Shown: positions 8,711-17,346, counted from the first letter of the stretch. The stretch is 64,000 bases of DNA from JAAYJT01 sp037446395 (GCA_037446395.1 JBBIIP010000013.1:12234-76233); one strand, 5' to 3'. The notes: a model not told the origin generated them from the sequence alone. Numbers and translations: made by a program.

Positions 8711-8902
8711 ATGAAGATGAAAAAGTTGAGAATCAAACAAACGAAAAGTGGCATTGGATTTCCCGACCGCCAGAAAAAAACTCTGCTCGCTTTAGGAATT
8801 AAACATATGCATCAGACTATAGAGCTGGAGGCAACCCCTCAGGTTATCGGGATGGTAAATAAAATCAGCCATTTGCTGACTGTTGAAGAAATTGATCAAT
8901 AG
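8711..8902 (+). CDS. rpmD: 50S ribosomal protein L30
   Basis: The 63-residue product is L30, a small large-subunit protein absent from some bacteria. The core KLRIKQTKSGIGFPDRQKKTLLALGIKHMHQTIELE carries the typical I/V-x-K-S-x-I-G pattern followed by GL/GIxxxxxx. Two ATG codons lie at 8711 and 8717. The first is used here, but the second is equally possible. It is placed between rpsE and rplO as expected. Confidence 0.96.
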   Translation: MKMKKLRIKQTKSGIGFPDRQKKTLLALGIKHMHQTIELEATPQVIGMVNKISHLLTVEEIDQ

Positions 8903-8928
8903 GAATCACCTTAAAGAAATTTGCAAAT

Positions 8929-9375
8929 ATGGATTTGAGCAATCTTAGACCGGCCGCTGGCTCGGTGAAAAACAAAAGAAGAATCGGGCGGGGCGAAGGC
9001 TCAGGAAGTGGCGATACCGCCGGAAAAGGCCACAAAGGGGCCCAATCGCGCAGCGGGTACAGCCGTAAAAAAGGATTTGAAGGCGGCCAAATGCCTTTGC
9101 ACAGGCGTCTGCCGAAGTTTGGCTTTAAAAACCGAGACAGGGTCGAATATAGCGGTATAAATCTCGATGTGCTCCAACGACTAGCCGAAGAAAAAAACCT
9201 GTTCACTTTTACACCCGAAATTCTTCGTGAAAATGGATTAATTGGGAAAAAAGATCTCGTTAAAATACTCGGCAGGGGAGTACTAACAATAAAAATAGAT
9301 GTAACAGCCAACGCATTTTCGGCTACAGCCATCAAAGCCATTGAATCAACAGGCGGAACAGCAACAAAAATCTAG
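8929..9375 (+). CDS. rplO: 50S ribosomal protein L15
   Basis: The 148-residue product is L15, a late-assembly organiser of the large subunit. The glycine-rich N-terminus MDLSNLRPAAGSVKNKRRIGRGEGSGSGDTAGKGHKG and the motif FEGGQMPLHRRLPKFGF (about residues 48-64) are characteristic. secY starts 7 bases after its stop. Confidence 0.98.
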   Translation: MDLSNLRPAAGSVKNKRRIGRGEGSGSGDTAGKGHKGAQSRSGYSRKKGFEGGQMPLHRRLPKFGFKNRDRVEYSGINLDVLQRLAEEKNLFTFTPEILRENGLIGKKDLVKILGRGVLTIKIDVTANAFSATAIKAIESTGGTATKI

Positions 9376-9381
9376 CATTGA

Positions 9382-10743
9382 ATGAAAAGGTTCATAGAGA
9401 CTATACGCAACATATTTAAAATCGAGGAACTTCGTCAGCGTATTCTATACACGCTGGGACTCATTTTAATTTACCGGCTCGGAAGCTATATCGTACTGCC
9501 AGGGGTGGATCCCAATCAGTTAGTTAATCTTCAGAGGCAGACATCCTCTGGGCTGTTAGGGCTTCTAGATATGTTTTCAGGTGGTGCCTTCAGCAATGCC
9601 TCAATTTTTGCCCTCGGAATTATGCCCTATATTTCTGCCTCAATTGTGATCCAACTATTGGGAATGGCCATTCCTTACTTCCAAAAACTTCAAAAAGAAG
9701 GAGAGAGCGGACGCAGAAAAATCAATCAGATTACCAGGTATTTGACTGTGCTAATTACCGGTTTTCAGGCACCCGCCTATCTCGGAAACATGATTTCGCA
9801 GCTCCCTCCCGAAGCAATAACCCCATTTAATGCTCTCGCCCTTTCGCCATCCACCTTTTTCTGGGTATCCTCGACAATTATTCTTATCTCAGGGACCCTT
9901 TTTGTGATGTGGCTTGGAGAGAGAATTACAGATAAAGGGCTTGGCAATGGGATCTCAATCATCATCATGATTGGTATCATTGCCCGATTACCATTTGCTC
10001 TGGCAGCAGAATTCTTTTCGCGTATGGAAGAAAAAGGAGGTGGGCTTGTTATGTTTATCGTTGAGATTGCCATCCTGATTCTTGTTATTGTTTTAAGTAT
10101 TCTTTTGGTTCAAGGCACACGCAGAATTCCTGTGCAGTATGCCAAACGCATCGTTGGAAACAAGCAATATGGAGGTGTCAGGCAATATATACCACTGAAA
10201 GTTAATACAGCCGGGGTAATGCCGATTATCTTCGCTCAGGCAATAATGTTCCTCCCTATAACCCTGGCGGGGTTTGCCCAATCTGAAATGCTCACCGGAT
10301 TTTTTGCTACATTTTCAAACATGCACGGCTTTTGGTATAACTTCGTGTTTGCCCTGATGATCGTTGCCTTTACCTATTTCTATACTGCCATTACAATTAA
10401 CCCCAATCAAATGGCTGAAGATATGAAACGAAACGGTGGGTTCATTCCTGGAGTTAAACCAGGCAAGAAAACTGCTGAATTTATGGATACGATTATGTCG
10501 AGGATCACACTTCCCGGCTCACTTTTCCTTGCCTTGGTCGCCATTATGCCGGCATTTGTCAGCTTGTTGGGGGTGAATGCACAATTTGCCCAGTTCTATG
10601 GTGGCACTTCGTTGCTCATCCTTGTAGGGGTTGTGCTCGATACTTTGCAGCAAATTGAGAGTCACCTTTTGATGCGCCACTACGATGGCCTGACAAAATC
10701 GGGAAGAATCAAGGGAAGATCGGCATTCAGCGTGAGCAGTTAA
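9382..10743 (+). CDS. secY: Protein translocase subunit SecY
   Basis: The 453-residue product is the channel-forming subunit of the general secretion translocon in the inner membrane. Around ten hydrophobic segments are visible. Family motifs include YRLGSYIVLPGVDPN near residue 31, the plug region GLLGLLDMFSGGAFSNASIFALGIMPYISASI (about residues 57-88), and the cytoplasmic-loop sequence RRIPVQYAKRIVG near residue 246. It ends with a basic tail. All signal-peptide proteins in this window, including the T9SS cargo, would first cross this channel. Confidence 0.98.
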   Translation: MKRFIETIRNIFKIEELRQRILYTLGLILIYRLGSYIVLPGVDPNQLVNLQRQTSSGLLGLLDMFSGGAFSNASIFALGIMPYISASIVIQLLGMAIPYFQKLQKEGESGRRKINQITRYLTVLITGFQAPAYLGNMISQLPPEAITPFNALALSPSTFFWVSSTIILISGTLFVMWLGERITDKGLGNGISIIIMIGIIARLPFALAAEFFSRMEEKGGGLVMFIVEIAILILVIVLSILLVQGTRRIPVQYAKRIVGNKQYGGVRQYIPLKVNTAGVMPIIFAQAIMFLPITLAGFAQSEMLTGFFATFSNMHGFWYNFVFALMIVAFTYFYTAITINPNQMAEDMKRNGGFIPGVKPGKKTAEFMDTIMSRITLPGSLFLALVAIMPAFVSLLGVNAQFAQFYGGTSLLILVGVVLDTLQQIESHLLMRHYDGLTKSGRIKGRSAFSVSS

Positions 10744-10765
10744 TGTGATAAATGATTGATAATAA

Positions 10766-11542
10766 ATGATATATCTCAAGTCAGAAGAAGAGATAGCACT
10801 TATACGAAAAAGTTCTTTACTTGTTGGTAAAACACTGGCCGAAGTTGCCAGGCACATCAAGCCGGGAGTTACAACCCTGCATCTCGATCACGTGGCCGAA
10901 ACTTATATTCGTGATCATCATGCGATGCCGGGTTTCAAAGGCTACCGTGGATTTCCTGCCACACTATGCATCTCAATAAACGAGCAGGTGGTGCACGGAA
11001 TCCCTGGCAGCCGGCAACTCAAAGAAGGAGATCTTGTTTCGATAGACTGTGGTGTGCTGAGCGACGGGTTTTATGGCGATTCAGCATACAGTTTTGCAGT
11101 AGGCGAAGTAGGAGAGGAGATTAAAAATCTTTTGAAGCGCACGAAAGAATCTTTGTATCTTGGAATCGAACAGGCAGTACAGGGCAAACGAACCGGCGAT
11201 ATCGGGCATGCCATTCAAAAGCATGTTGAAGCACATGGCTATTCGGTGGTAAGGGAGCTGGTTGGGCATGGGGTAGGCAAGAACCTTCACGAAAGCCCTG
11301 AGATATGCAATTTTGGCAAAAAAGGCCAGGGGGTGATGTTGACCGAAGGAATGGTGGTTGCAATCGAGCCCATGATTAATTTGGGGAAGAGACATGTGAT
11401 GCAGGAAAAAGACGGATGGACCATTCGAACTGCCGACCGAAAGGCTTCGGCACATTTTGAACACACAGTATCCATAAGGAAGAACAAGGCTGAGATATTA
11501 TCAAGTTTTGAAGAAATTGAAAAAGTAATTAACGAAGACTAA
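10766..11542 (+). CDS. map: Methionine aminopeptidase type I
   Basis: The 258-residue enzyme removes the initiator Met from new proteins. The metal ligands of the pita-bread fold are visible: the Asp pair in VSIDCGVLSDGFYGDSAYSF, His in ELVGHGVGKNLHESPEI, and Glu in GMVVAIEPMI plus the final Glu in HFEHTV. His in AMPGFKGYRGFPATLCISINEQVVHGIP is the substrate-contact His. There is no N-terminal zinc-finger extension. It lies between secY and infA, as in many Bacteroidota. Confidence 0.98.
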   Translation: MIYLKSEEEIALIRKSSLLVGKTLAEVARHIKPGVTTLHLDHVAETYIRDHHAMPGFKGYRGFPATLCISINEQVVHGIPGSRQLKEGDLVSIDCGVLSDGFYGDSAYSFAVGEVGEEIKNLLKRTKESLYLGIEQAVQGKRTGDIGHAIQKHVEAHGYSVVRELVGHGVGKNLHESPEICNFGKKGQGVMLTEGMVVAIEPMINLGKRHVMQEKDGWTIRTADRKASAHFEHTVSIRKNKAEILSSFEEIEKVINED

Positions 11543-11560
11543 AACGAGGTTAGCTCATAT

Positions 11561-11779
11561 ATGTCGAAGCAATTAGCAATAGAGCAAGATGGTGTGGTCA
11601 AAGAATCACTTGGCAATGCCATGTTCCGCGTTGAGCTTGAAAACGGGCATATTATTACTGCACATATCTCGGGCAAGATGAGAATGCACTATATTAAAAT
11701 CCTTCCTGGAGATAAGGTGAAAATAGAGATGTCGGTTTATGATTTATCAAAAGGAAGAATTACATACAGATACAAATAG
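11561..11779 (+). CDS. infA: Translation initiation factor IF-1
   Basis: The 72-residue product is IF-1, an OB-fold protein that occupies the A site during initiation. It starts MSKQLAIEQDGVVKESLGNAMFRVELENGH and contains GKMRMHYIKILPGDKVKIEMSVYDLSKGRITYRYK, which is near-consensus. It lies in the alpha part of the operon between map and rpmJ. Confidence 0.98.
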   Translation: MSKQLAIEQDGVVKESLGNAMFRVELENGHIITAHISGKMRMHYIKILPGDKVKIEMSVYDLSKGRITYRYK

Positions 11780-11817
11780 AATATCTCACGGTTGAAAATT
11801 ATTAATATTGAACAGGC

Positions 11818-11934
11818 ATGAAAGTTAGAGCCAGTGTGAAAAAAAGGACCCCCGACTGCAAAGTGGTACGTCGCAAAGGTCGAGTTTATATTATTAACAA
11901 AACAAACCCCAAGTATAAACAGCGCCAGGGTTAA
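11818..11934 (+). CDS. rpmJ: 50S ribosomal protein L36, zinc-free form
   Basis: This is a 38-codon gene between infA and rpsM, short enough to be missed by ORF-length filters. It begins MKVRASVKKRTPDCKVV, continues RRKGRVYIINKTNPKY and ends KQRQG at TAA 11932-11934. Zinc-binding L36 has three Cys and one His. Here only one Cys (residue 14) remains and the His position is Tyr, so the zinc ribbon is lost. This is the usual form in Bacteroidota. Confidence 0.95.
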   Translation: MKVRASVKKRTPDCKVVRRKGRVYIINKTNPKYKQRQG

Positions 11935-11976
11935 TAAAAGATTTAATCATTAACTGATATCAATACAGTAAGTTCT

Positions 11977-12357
11977 ATGGCAAGAATTGCAGGTATAGAC
12001 ATACCAAAGAACAAAAGAGGCGAAATTGCACTCACCTATATCTATGGCATAGGTCGCAGTGCCGCACAAAAAATCCTGACCGAAGCAGAGGTTGACCTTA
12101 ATAAAAAGGTTCAGGATTGGAACGACGATGAGCAGAATCGCATCCGTTCTATCGTCAACGAAAAGTTTAAAGTCGAAGGTGCTCTTCGATCGGAAGTACA
12201 GATGAATATCAAGCGGCTGATGGACATTGGTTGCTATCGGGGGATTCGTCACCGTATCGGGCTGCCGCTGCGCGGACAAAGCACAAAAAACAATGCGCGG
12301 ACGCGTAAAGGCAGGAAAAAAACCGTTGCCAACAAGAAGAAGGCACCCAAAGGTTAA
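11977..12357 (+). CDS. rpsM: 30S ribosomal protein S13
   Basis: The 126-residue product is S13, in the small-subunit head, contacting P-site tRNA and forming bridges to L5. It starts MARIAGIDIPKNKRGEIALTYIYGIG and has the C-terminal signature CYRGIRHRIGLPLRGQSTKNNARTRKG followed by a lysine-rich tail that reaches tRNA. It begins the S13-S11-S4-rpoA-L17 part of the operon. Confidence 0.98.
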   Translation: MARIAGIDIPKNKRGEIALTYIYGIGRSAAQKILTEAEVDLNKKVQDWNDDEQNRIRSIVNEKFKVEGALRSEVQMNIKRLMDIGCYRGIRHRIGLPLRGQSTKNNARTRKGRKKTVANKKKAPKG

Positions 12358-12409
12358 TAAATAAATGGTTTTTAGATTGTATAATTAAGAAGACCGAAAT
12401 AATAGCGAA

Positions 12410-12799
12410 ATGGCAAAAACCACAAAAACATCGAAAAAAAGAGTCGTTAAAGTTGATCCAATTGGCAGGGCTTACATTACAGCATCATTCAACAACATTA
12501 TTGTATCGCTGACAAATCAGGCCGGACAGGTGATCTCATGGTCGTCGGCAGGGAAAATGGGATTCAGGGGATCAAAGAAAAATACCCCTTATGCCGCTCA
12601 AACAGCCGCCGCCGAATGCTCAAAGGTTGCCTTCGATCTTGGCCTGCGAAAAGTAAAAGTGTTTGTTAAAGGACCCGGTGCAGGTCGTGAGTCGGCTATC
12701 CGCACCATTCATACCTCAGGCATTGAAGTGGCTGAAATTACGGATGTAACCCCATTGCCTCACAATGGCTGCAGGCCACCGAAACGCAGAAGGGTATAA
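12410..12799 (+). CDS. rpsK: 30S ribosomal protein S11
   Basis: The 129-residue product is S11, on the platform near the Shine-Dalgarno helix. It contains AYITASFNNIIVSLTNQAGQVISWSSAGKMGFRGSKKNTPYAAQTAA (about residues 22-68) and the end motif ITDVTPLPHNGCRPPKRRRV, both nearly invariant in the family. Confidence 0.98.
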   Translation: MAKTTKTSKKRVVKVDPIGRAYITASFNNIIVSLTNQAGQVISWSSAGKMGFRGSKKNTPYAAQTAAAECSKVAFDLGLRKVKVFVKGPGAGRESAIRTIHTSGIEVAEITDVTPLPHNGCRPPKRRRV

Positions 12800-12832
12800 C
12801 GACAGTATTAATCGAAAAAACAATAGATAAAA

Positions 12833-13438
12833 ATGGCAAGATATACAGGCCCAAAAACAAAAATTGCACGTAAATTCAAAGACCCGATTTACGGACCCGA
12901 CCGGTCTTTCGAAAAAAAGAATTACCCGCCAGGCATGCATGGAAATAGCAAACGAAGAGGGAAAGTGTCAGAATACAGCCTCCAGCTCATGGAAAAGCAA
13001 AAGGCTAAATACACTTATGGCATACTCGAACGCCAGTTCAAAAATACCTTCTACAAGGCATCCCGCAAAAAGGGAGTAACCGGCGAGGTTTTGCTTCAAC
13101 TCATCGAATCCCGACTCGATAATGTAGTTTATCGTCTTGGAATTGCACCCAGCCGTAGCGGTGCGCGCCAACTGGTTTCGCACAAGCACATTACTGTCAA
13201 TGGCAAGGTCATAAGCGTATCCTCATACCTGCTGCGCCCTGGTGATGTTATATCCGTAAGGGAAAGGTCAAGATCGCTCGAAATCATAAATCAATCACTC
13301 TCAGGGCGTGGGATGCCTTACTCATGGCTCGAGTGGGATAATAATATGATGGCCGGTAAATTTATGACTTATCCTGAACGCCAGGAAATTCCTGAAAATA
13401 TAAAAGAACAACTTATCGTTGAGTTGTACTCGAAATAA
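12833..13438 (+). CDS. rpsD: 30S ribosomal protein S4
   Basis: The 201-residue product is S4, the primary assembly protein of the 30S body. The N-terminal part has no zinc-binding cysteines, as in other zinc-free S4 proteins. The S4 RNA-binding domain starts near residue 92 with SRLDNVVYRLGIAPSRSGARQLVSHKHITVNGK. It precedes rpoA by 35 bases. Confidence 0.98.
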   Translation: MARYTGPKTKIARKFKDPIYGPDRSFEKKNYPPGMHGNSKRRGKVSEYSLQLMEKQKAKYTYGILERQFKNTFYKASRKKGVTGEVLLQLIESRLDNVVYRLGIAPSRSGARQLVSHKHITVNGKVISVSSYLLRPGDVISVRERSRSLEIINQSLSGRGMPYSWLEWDNNMMAGKFMTYPERQEIPENIKEQLIVELYSK

Positions 13439-13473
13439 GCAATAAACCCCGAATTAATCAAAACAGCATTCAT

Positions 13474-14466
13474 ATGGCCATACTACCATTTCAACAGCCC
13501 GACAAAGTCGTAATGATTGAATCGGATGAATTCCAGGGAGTTTTTGAATTCCGTCCACTGGAGCCTGGTTTTGGATTAACCATCGGCAACGCCTTGCGTA
13601 GGGTGCTACTCTCTTCGCTCGACGGATTTGCCATTACTTCCGTCCGCATTGGCGGGGTAGATCAAGAGTTCGCTACAGTAAAAGGTGTGATTGAAGATGT
13701 GACCGAAATTGTGCTAAACCTTAAGCAGATTCGTTTTAAACGCCTGAATGAGGCTGAAACTAGCGAAAATGTTCATTTCACAATCACAGGGCAAGAGGTC
13801 TTCAAGGCTGGCGACCTGAACAAATACATGACCGTTTTTCAGGTGCTCAATCCCGACGTAGTGATATGCAATTTAGAACCCAGCGTGAAATTGATTTGTG
13901 ATGTATGGATTAATAAGGGTCGGGGATACGTTCCGGCAGAAGAAAATAAAATTGCAAATGCCCCATTTGGAACCATCGCCATTGACTCAATCCACACGCC
14001 GATAAAAAATGTGAAGTACCAGATCGAAAACTTCCGCGTAGAACAAAAAACTGACTACGAAAAACTCATTTTCACTGTTCAAACCGACGGCTCGATTTCG
14101 CCGAAGGAAGCACTGAAAGAAGCCGCTCGCACACTCATACATCACTTCGTTCTTTTCAGTGATGAAAAGATCACACTCGACTCGGAGGAAAAAATGGTGA
14201 ACGAAGAGTTTGATGAAAGCACACTTCACATCAGGCAACTTCTGAAAGCGAAACTGGTTGACCTCGATTTATCGGTTCGTGCGTTGAACTGCCTCAAGGC
14301 GGCAGATGTCGAAACCCTTGGCGACCTTGTTTCCTATAACCGAAATGACCTGTTGAAGTTCCGAAACTTTGGTAAAAAATCACTCACCGAACTCGAAGAA
14401 CTTGTAAGCGCCAAAGGAATGGAATTTGGTATGAATATCGCAAAATATAAATTAGATAAGGATTAA
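13474..14466 (+). CDS. rpoA: RNA polymerase alpha subunit
   Basis: The 330-residue product is the alpha subunit that nucleates RNA polymerase assembly. The N-terminal dimerisation domain shows FEFRPLEPGFGLTIGNALRRVLLSSLDG (about residues 25-52). The C-terminal domain (about 245-320) contains LDLSVRALNCLKAADVETLGDLVSYNRNDLLKFRNFGKKSLTELEE, the helix-hairpin fold that touches activators and UP elements. rplQ starts 5 bases later. Confidence 0.98.
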   Translation: MAILPFQQPDKVVMIESDEFQGVFEFRPLEPGFGLTIGNALRRVLLSSLDGFAITSVRIGGVDQEFATVKGVIEDVTEIVLNLKQIRFKRLNEAETSENVHFTITGQEVFKAGDLNKYMTVFQVLNPDVVICNLEPSVKLICDVWINKGRGYVPAEENKIANAPFGTIAIDSIHTPIKNVKYQIENFRVEQKTDYEKLIFTVQTDGSISPKEALKEAARTLIHHFVLFSDEKITLDSEEKMVNEEFDESTLHIRQLLKAKLVDLDLSVRALNCLKAADVETLGDLVSYNRNDLLKFRNFGKKSLTELEELVSAKGMEFGMNIAKYKLDKD

Positions 14467-14471
14467 CAGAG

Positions 14472-15044
14472 ATGAGACACGGAAAGAAAATAAATCATTT
14501 AGGGAGAAAAAGTGCTCACCGCCATTCAATGCTGGCCAATATGGCCTCCTCGCTTATTCTAAACAAACGCATACAAACCACCCTTGCAAAAGGCAAAGCC
14601 CTCAGGGTATTTGTTGAGCCGATCATCACCAAGTCGAAAGACGACTCAACACATTCAAGAAGGGTTGTGTTTAGCTATCTTCAGAGCAAGGAAGCCGTTT
14701 CGGAATTGTTTAGGGATGTTGCAGTAAAAGTGACAAACCGACCTGGTGGCTATACACGTATTCTAAAAACCGGAACCCGCCTGGGCGATAATGCCGAAAT
14801 GTGCCTTATTGAACTGGTTGACTACAATGAAAACCTTCTTGGCACGAAGAAAGAAACCAAGGTAAAGGCTACCCGCCGCAGAAGAGGTACAAGCAAAAAG
14901 GTTGAAAGTGTTCAAGAGACAAAGACGACAAAAAATGTTGCAAAAAAAGAAACACAGGCCCCTGTAGTTCAAGAAACCGAGGAATCAGTCGCTCCAGAAC
15001 TCACCGTTGAAACTGCAAATGAAGAGCCGAAAGGCGAAAACTAA
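14472..15044 (+). CDS. rplQ: 50S ribosomal protein L17 with long C-terminal tail
   Basis: Residues 1-115 are a normal L17 (MRHGKKINHLGRKSAHRHSML at the N-terminus, NRPGGYTRILKTGTRLGDNAEMCLIELVD later), which lies near the tunnel exit. About 75 further residues form a low-complexity Lys, Thr, Glu and Val-rich tail, giving 190 residues against about 120-130 in E. coli. Such tails are frequent in Bacteroidota L17. It is the last gene of the super-operon and is followed by a strong terminator. Confidence 0.97.
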   Translation: MRHGKKINHLGRKSAHRHSMLANMASSLILNKRIQTTLAKGKALRVFVEPIITKSKDDSTHSRRVVFSYLQSKEAVSELFRDVAVKVTNRPGGYTRILKTGTRLGDNAEMCLIELVDYNENLLGTKKETKVKATRRRRGTSKKVESVQETKTTKNVAKKETQAPVVQETEESVAPELTVETANEEPKGEN

Positions 15045-15071
15045 CCATAACTGTTTTGTAATGCAACCAGC

Positions 15072-15110
15072 GAAGGATAAAACAGCCTGTCTGTTTTATC
15101 CTTCCTTTTT
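15072..15110 (+). terminator. Rho-independent terminator of the ribosomal super-operon
   Basis: A perfect 14-base-pair stem (GAAGGATAAAACAG paired with CTGTTTTATCCTTC) with a 5-base loop is followed by a T-rich run. It starts 28 bases after the rplQ stop. Confidence 0.93.
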
Positions 15111-15186
15111 TACTAATTTCGCCATCCGGAACACAAAAAAGGGATAATACCCAAAACCTTAATCAAAGAGAGGGAAAAAGGACAAA

Positions 15187-15354
15187 ATGCGATTTCTGAA
15201 TATATCCCAAGGTACCTCAGTAGAATGCCACTACTACCTGATACTGTCACGCGATATCAATTATTTGTACGACCCGGAGCACTTTGTCAACATCAGCCAA
15301 GCCTCCGAACCACTTGAGTCTTATTCTTCAACCATTCTGGCATCCACATTCTGA
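15187..15354 (+). pseudogene. Fragment resembling a four-helix-bundle (23S rRNA intervening-sequence type) protein
   Basis: A 55-codon frame begins MRFLNISQGTSVECHYYLIL and continues SRDINYLYDPEHF. This resembles the second half of the S23/four-helix-bundle family, whose members share a pattern like RFLxIAxGSxxExxxxLxxAxDLGY. The first two helices are missing, since the frame is closed by a stop at 15160-15162, and the sequence after residue 35 no longer follows the family. I read it as a decayed remnant. A short unrelated ORF is the alternative. It sits between the rplQ terminator and eno. Confidence 0.4.
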
Positions 15355-15432
15355 ATTCTATTTTGCATTGCTTTACTTATAATTTAACAACAACATATTC
15401 AATTTTAAAAACTAAACCTAACAACACAAAAC

Positions 15433-16722
15433 ATGAGTGCAATTATTAATATCACAGCCCGCCAAATACTCGACTCCCGCGGAAATCCAACCATCGAAGT
15501 AGATGTATATACTCAAAATGGTGTGTTGGGCCGCGCTGCTGTGCCCTCTGGAGCATCAACAGGCATACACGAGGCCGTTGAACTTCGTGACGGCGATAAA
15601 AGCATGTATCTTGGCAAAGGGGTGCTGAAAGCAATTCAAAACGTAAACAACACCCTCAATGAAGAATTGAAAGGCTACTTCGTATCCGATCAGATCGAAA
15701 TAGACCGCCGAATGATTGAACTTGACGGCACTCCAAACAAGGCAAACCTTGGCGCCAATGCCATTCTGGGAGTTTCGCTTGCCGTAGCACATGCAGCCGC
15801 CCAGGAATCAAGCCACTATTTGTTCAGATACATCGGCGGTGTGAATGCAAATTTGCTTCCAATTCCGATGATGAATATCCTAAATGGAGGTTCTCATGCT
15901 GATAATCGAATTGATTTTCAGGAGTATATGATTATGCCGGTTGGCGCAAACAGCTTCTCCGATGCCATTCGCATGGGAGCAGAGGTTTTTCACAACCTGA
16001 AGTCGGTGTTAAAGAAAGCCGGCTATTCGACCAATGTTGGCGACGAAGGAGGATTTGCTCCCAACTTAAAGTCAAATGAAGAAGCCATTACAGTTATCCT
16101 TCAGGCCATTGAAAAATCCGGCTACAAACCCGGTCAGGATATCTACATCGCCCTCGACCCGGCTGCCTCAGAATATTATCTTCCTGAAGAAAACGTATAT
16201 CATCTTCATAAATCAACCGGCGATAAGCTTACACCTACACAAATGGTTGACTATTGGAATGACTGGGAGAATAAATATCCGATTATCTCTATCGAAGACG
16301 GGATGGCTGAAGACGACTGGGATGGGTGGAAGCTAATGACCGAAAAGATGGGACAGAAAATTCAATTGGTTGGTGATGATTTATTCGTGACCAATACAAA
16401 GCGATTGAAAAAAGGCATTGACCTTGGAATAGCCAACTCTATTTTGATCAAAGTCAACCAGATTGGAACCCTCACCGAAACCATCGAGGCGGTTGAAATG
16501 GCACATCGAAACAACTTTACCGCAATCATCAGCCACCGCTCAGGTGAGACAGAAGATACCACCATTGCCGACCTGTCCGTTGCATTGAAAACCGGGATGA
16601 TAAAAACCGGCTCAGCCTGCCGCAGCGAACGCATCGCAAAATATAATCAATTATTGCGAATAGAAGAAATCCTGGGCAACTCGGCACAGTACCTTGGAAA
16701 AGACTTTAAATATATCAAATAA
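15433..16722 (+). CDS. eno: Enolase
   Basis: The 429-residue enzyme converts 2-phosphoglycerate to phosphoenolpyruvate in glycolysis. Family motifs include ARQILDSRGNPTIEVDV at residue 9, GANAILGVSLAVAHAAA near residue 107, the catalytic Glu region VGDEGGFAPNL near residue 202, the Mg ligands in ISIEDGMAEDDW and LVGDDLFVTN, the catalytic Lys in ILIKVNQIGT and SHRSGETEDTTIADL near the end. An untranslated stretch of about 80 A+T-rich bases precedes it, and a hairpin follows. Confidence 0.98.
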   Translation: MSAIINITARQILDSRGNPTIEVDVYTQNGVLGRAAVPSGASTGIHEAVELRDGDKSMYLGKGVLKAIQNVNNTLNEELKGYFVSDQIEIDRRMIELDGTPNKANLGANAILGVSLAVAHAAAQESSHYLFRYIGGVNANLLPIPMMNILNGGSHADNRIDFQEYMIMPVGANSFSDAIRMGAEVFHNLKSVLKKAGYSTNVGDEGGFAPNLKSNEEAITVILQAIEKSGYKPGQDIYIALDPAASEYYLPEENVYHLHKSTGDKLTPTQMVDYWNDWENKYPIISIEDGMAEDDWDGWKLMTEKMGQKIQLVGDDLFVTNTKRLKKGIDLGIANSILIKVNQIGTLTETIEAVEMAHRNNFTAIISHRSGETEDTTIADLSVALKTGMIKTGSACRSERIAKYNQLLRIEEILGNSAQYLGKDFKYIK

Positions 16723-16743
16723 GTTACTTTTCTGGAAAAGCAC

Positions 16744-16771
16744 AAAAGCCGATCGTCATTGGTCGGCTTTT
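16744..16771. terminator. Shared bidirectional terminator between eno and tag
   Basis: A 9-base-pair stem (AAAAGCCGA with TCGGCTTTT, 10-base loop) lies between the convergent genes eno and tag and has A/T runs on both flanks. The tag stop codon (16756-16758, minus strand) lies inside the loop, so one arm of the hairpin is the 3' end of the tag coding sequence. Confidence 0.85.
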
Positions 16772-17328
16772 ATTATTTCAGAATACCTGAAACAGTCTAC
16801 CAGGTGATCGTTCACCATGCCTGATGCCTGCATAAAAGCATAACAGATGGTACTGCCCACAAATTTAAACCCGTAGCTGATCAGTGCCTTGCTCATGGCA
16901 TCCGATTCAACAGTTTTTACAGGCAATTCACTGAGCTGCTTCCAGTCATTTACAATCGTTTTTCCATTTGTAAACTGCCAAATAAAGCGATCGAAACTTC
17001 CATATTTGCCCTGTAAATGCAAAAAAGCCCGGGCATTGGAGATGGTCGCCCTTATTTTTAGATTATTCCTGATAATCCCCGGGTCAGAAAGAAGTGCTTC
17101 AATTTTCTCCCTGTCATAGCAAGCAATTTTATTTGGATCAAAATCATCAAAAGCCTTGCGAAAAGCTTCCCGCTTGTTGATAATGATTTGCCAGCTCAGT
17201 CCGGCTTGAAAAGCATCGAGCACGAGGAATTCAAAAAGTTTATTATCGTCGTGCAGCTGAACGCCCCACTCCTCATCGTGGTAGCGTATCATCAATGGGT
17301 TGTTGGCAGGCCAGGGGCAACGGGACAT
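16756..17328 (-). CDS. tag: DNA-3-methyladenine glycosylase I
   Basis: This base-excision repair enzyme removes 3-methyladenine from DNA. An ATG at 17346 gives six extra residues, but the start at 17328 gives MSRCPWPANNPL, which places the structural zinc ligands at Cys4 and His17 exactly as in E. coli Tag. The other ligands appear in NDHLVDCFRY (HxxxC) near the C-terminus. LFEFLVLDAFQAGLSW is the catalytic-pocket signature. The residue aligned with E. coli Glu38 is Asp38 here, a conservative change. The product has 190 residues, a normal length. Confidence 0.94.
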   Translation of the reverse strand: MSRCPWPANNPLMIRYHDEEWGVQLHDDNKLFEFLVLDAFQAGLSWQIIINKREAFRKAFDDFDPNKIACYDREKIEALLSDPGIIRNNLKIRATISNARAFLHLQGKYGSFDRFIWQFTNGKTIVNDWKQLSELPVKTVESDAMSKALISYGFKFVGSTICYAFMQASGMVNDHLVDCFRYSEIIKADQ

Positions 17329-17346
17329 GGCATTATAATTTAGCAC

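Noticed and set aside
41..15044. Additional genes antisense to the ribosomal operon
   Set aside because: All are shadow frames of strongly conserved genes.
17329..17346. Upstream ATG of tag adding six residues
   Set aside because: The start at 17328 puts Cys4 and His17 in the numbering of characterised Tag enzymes.
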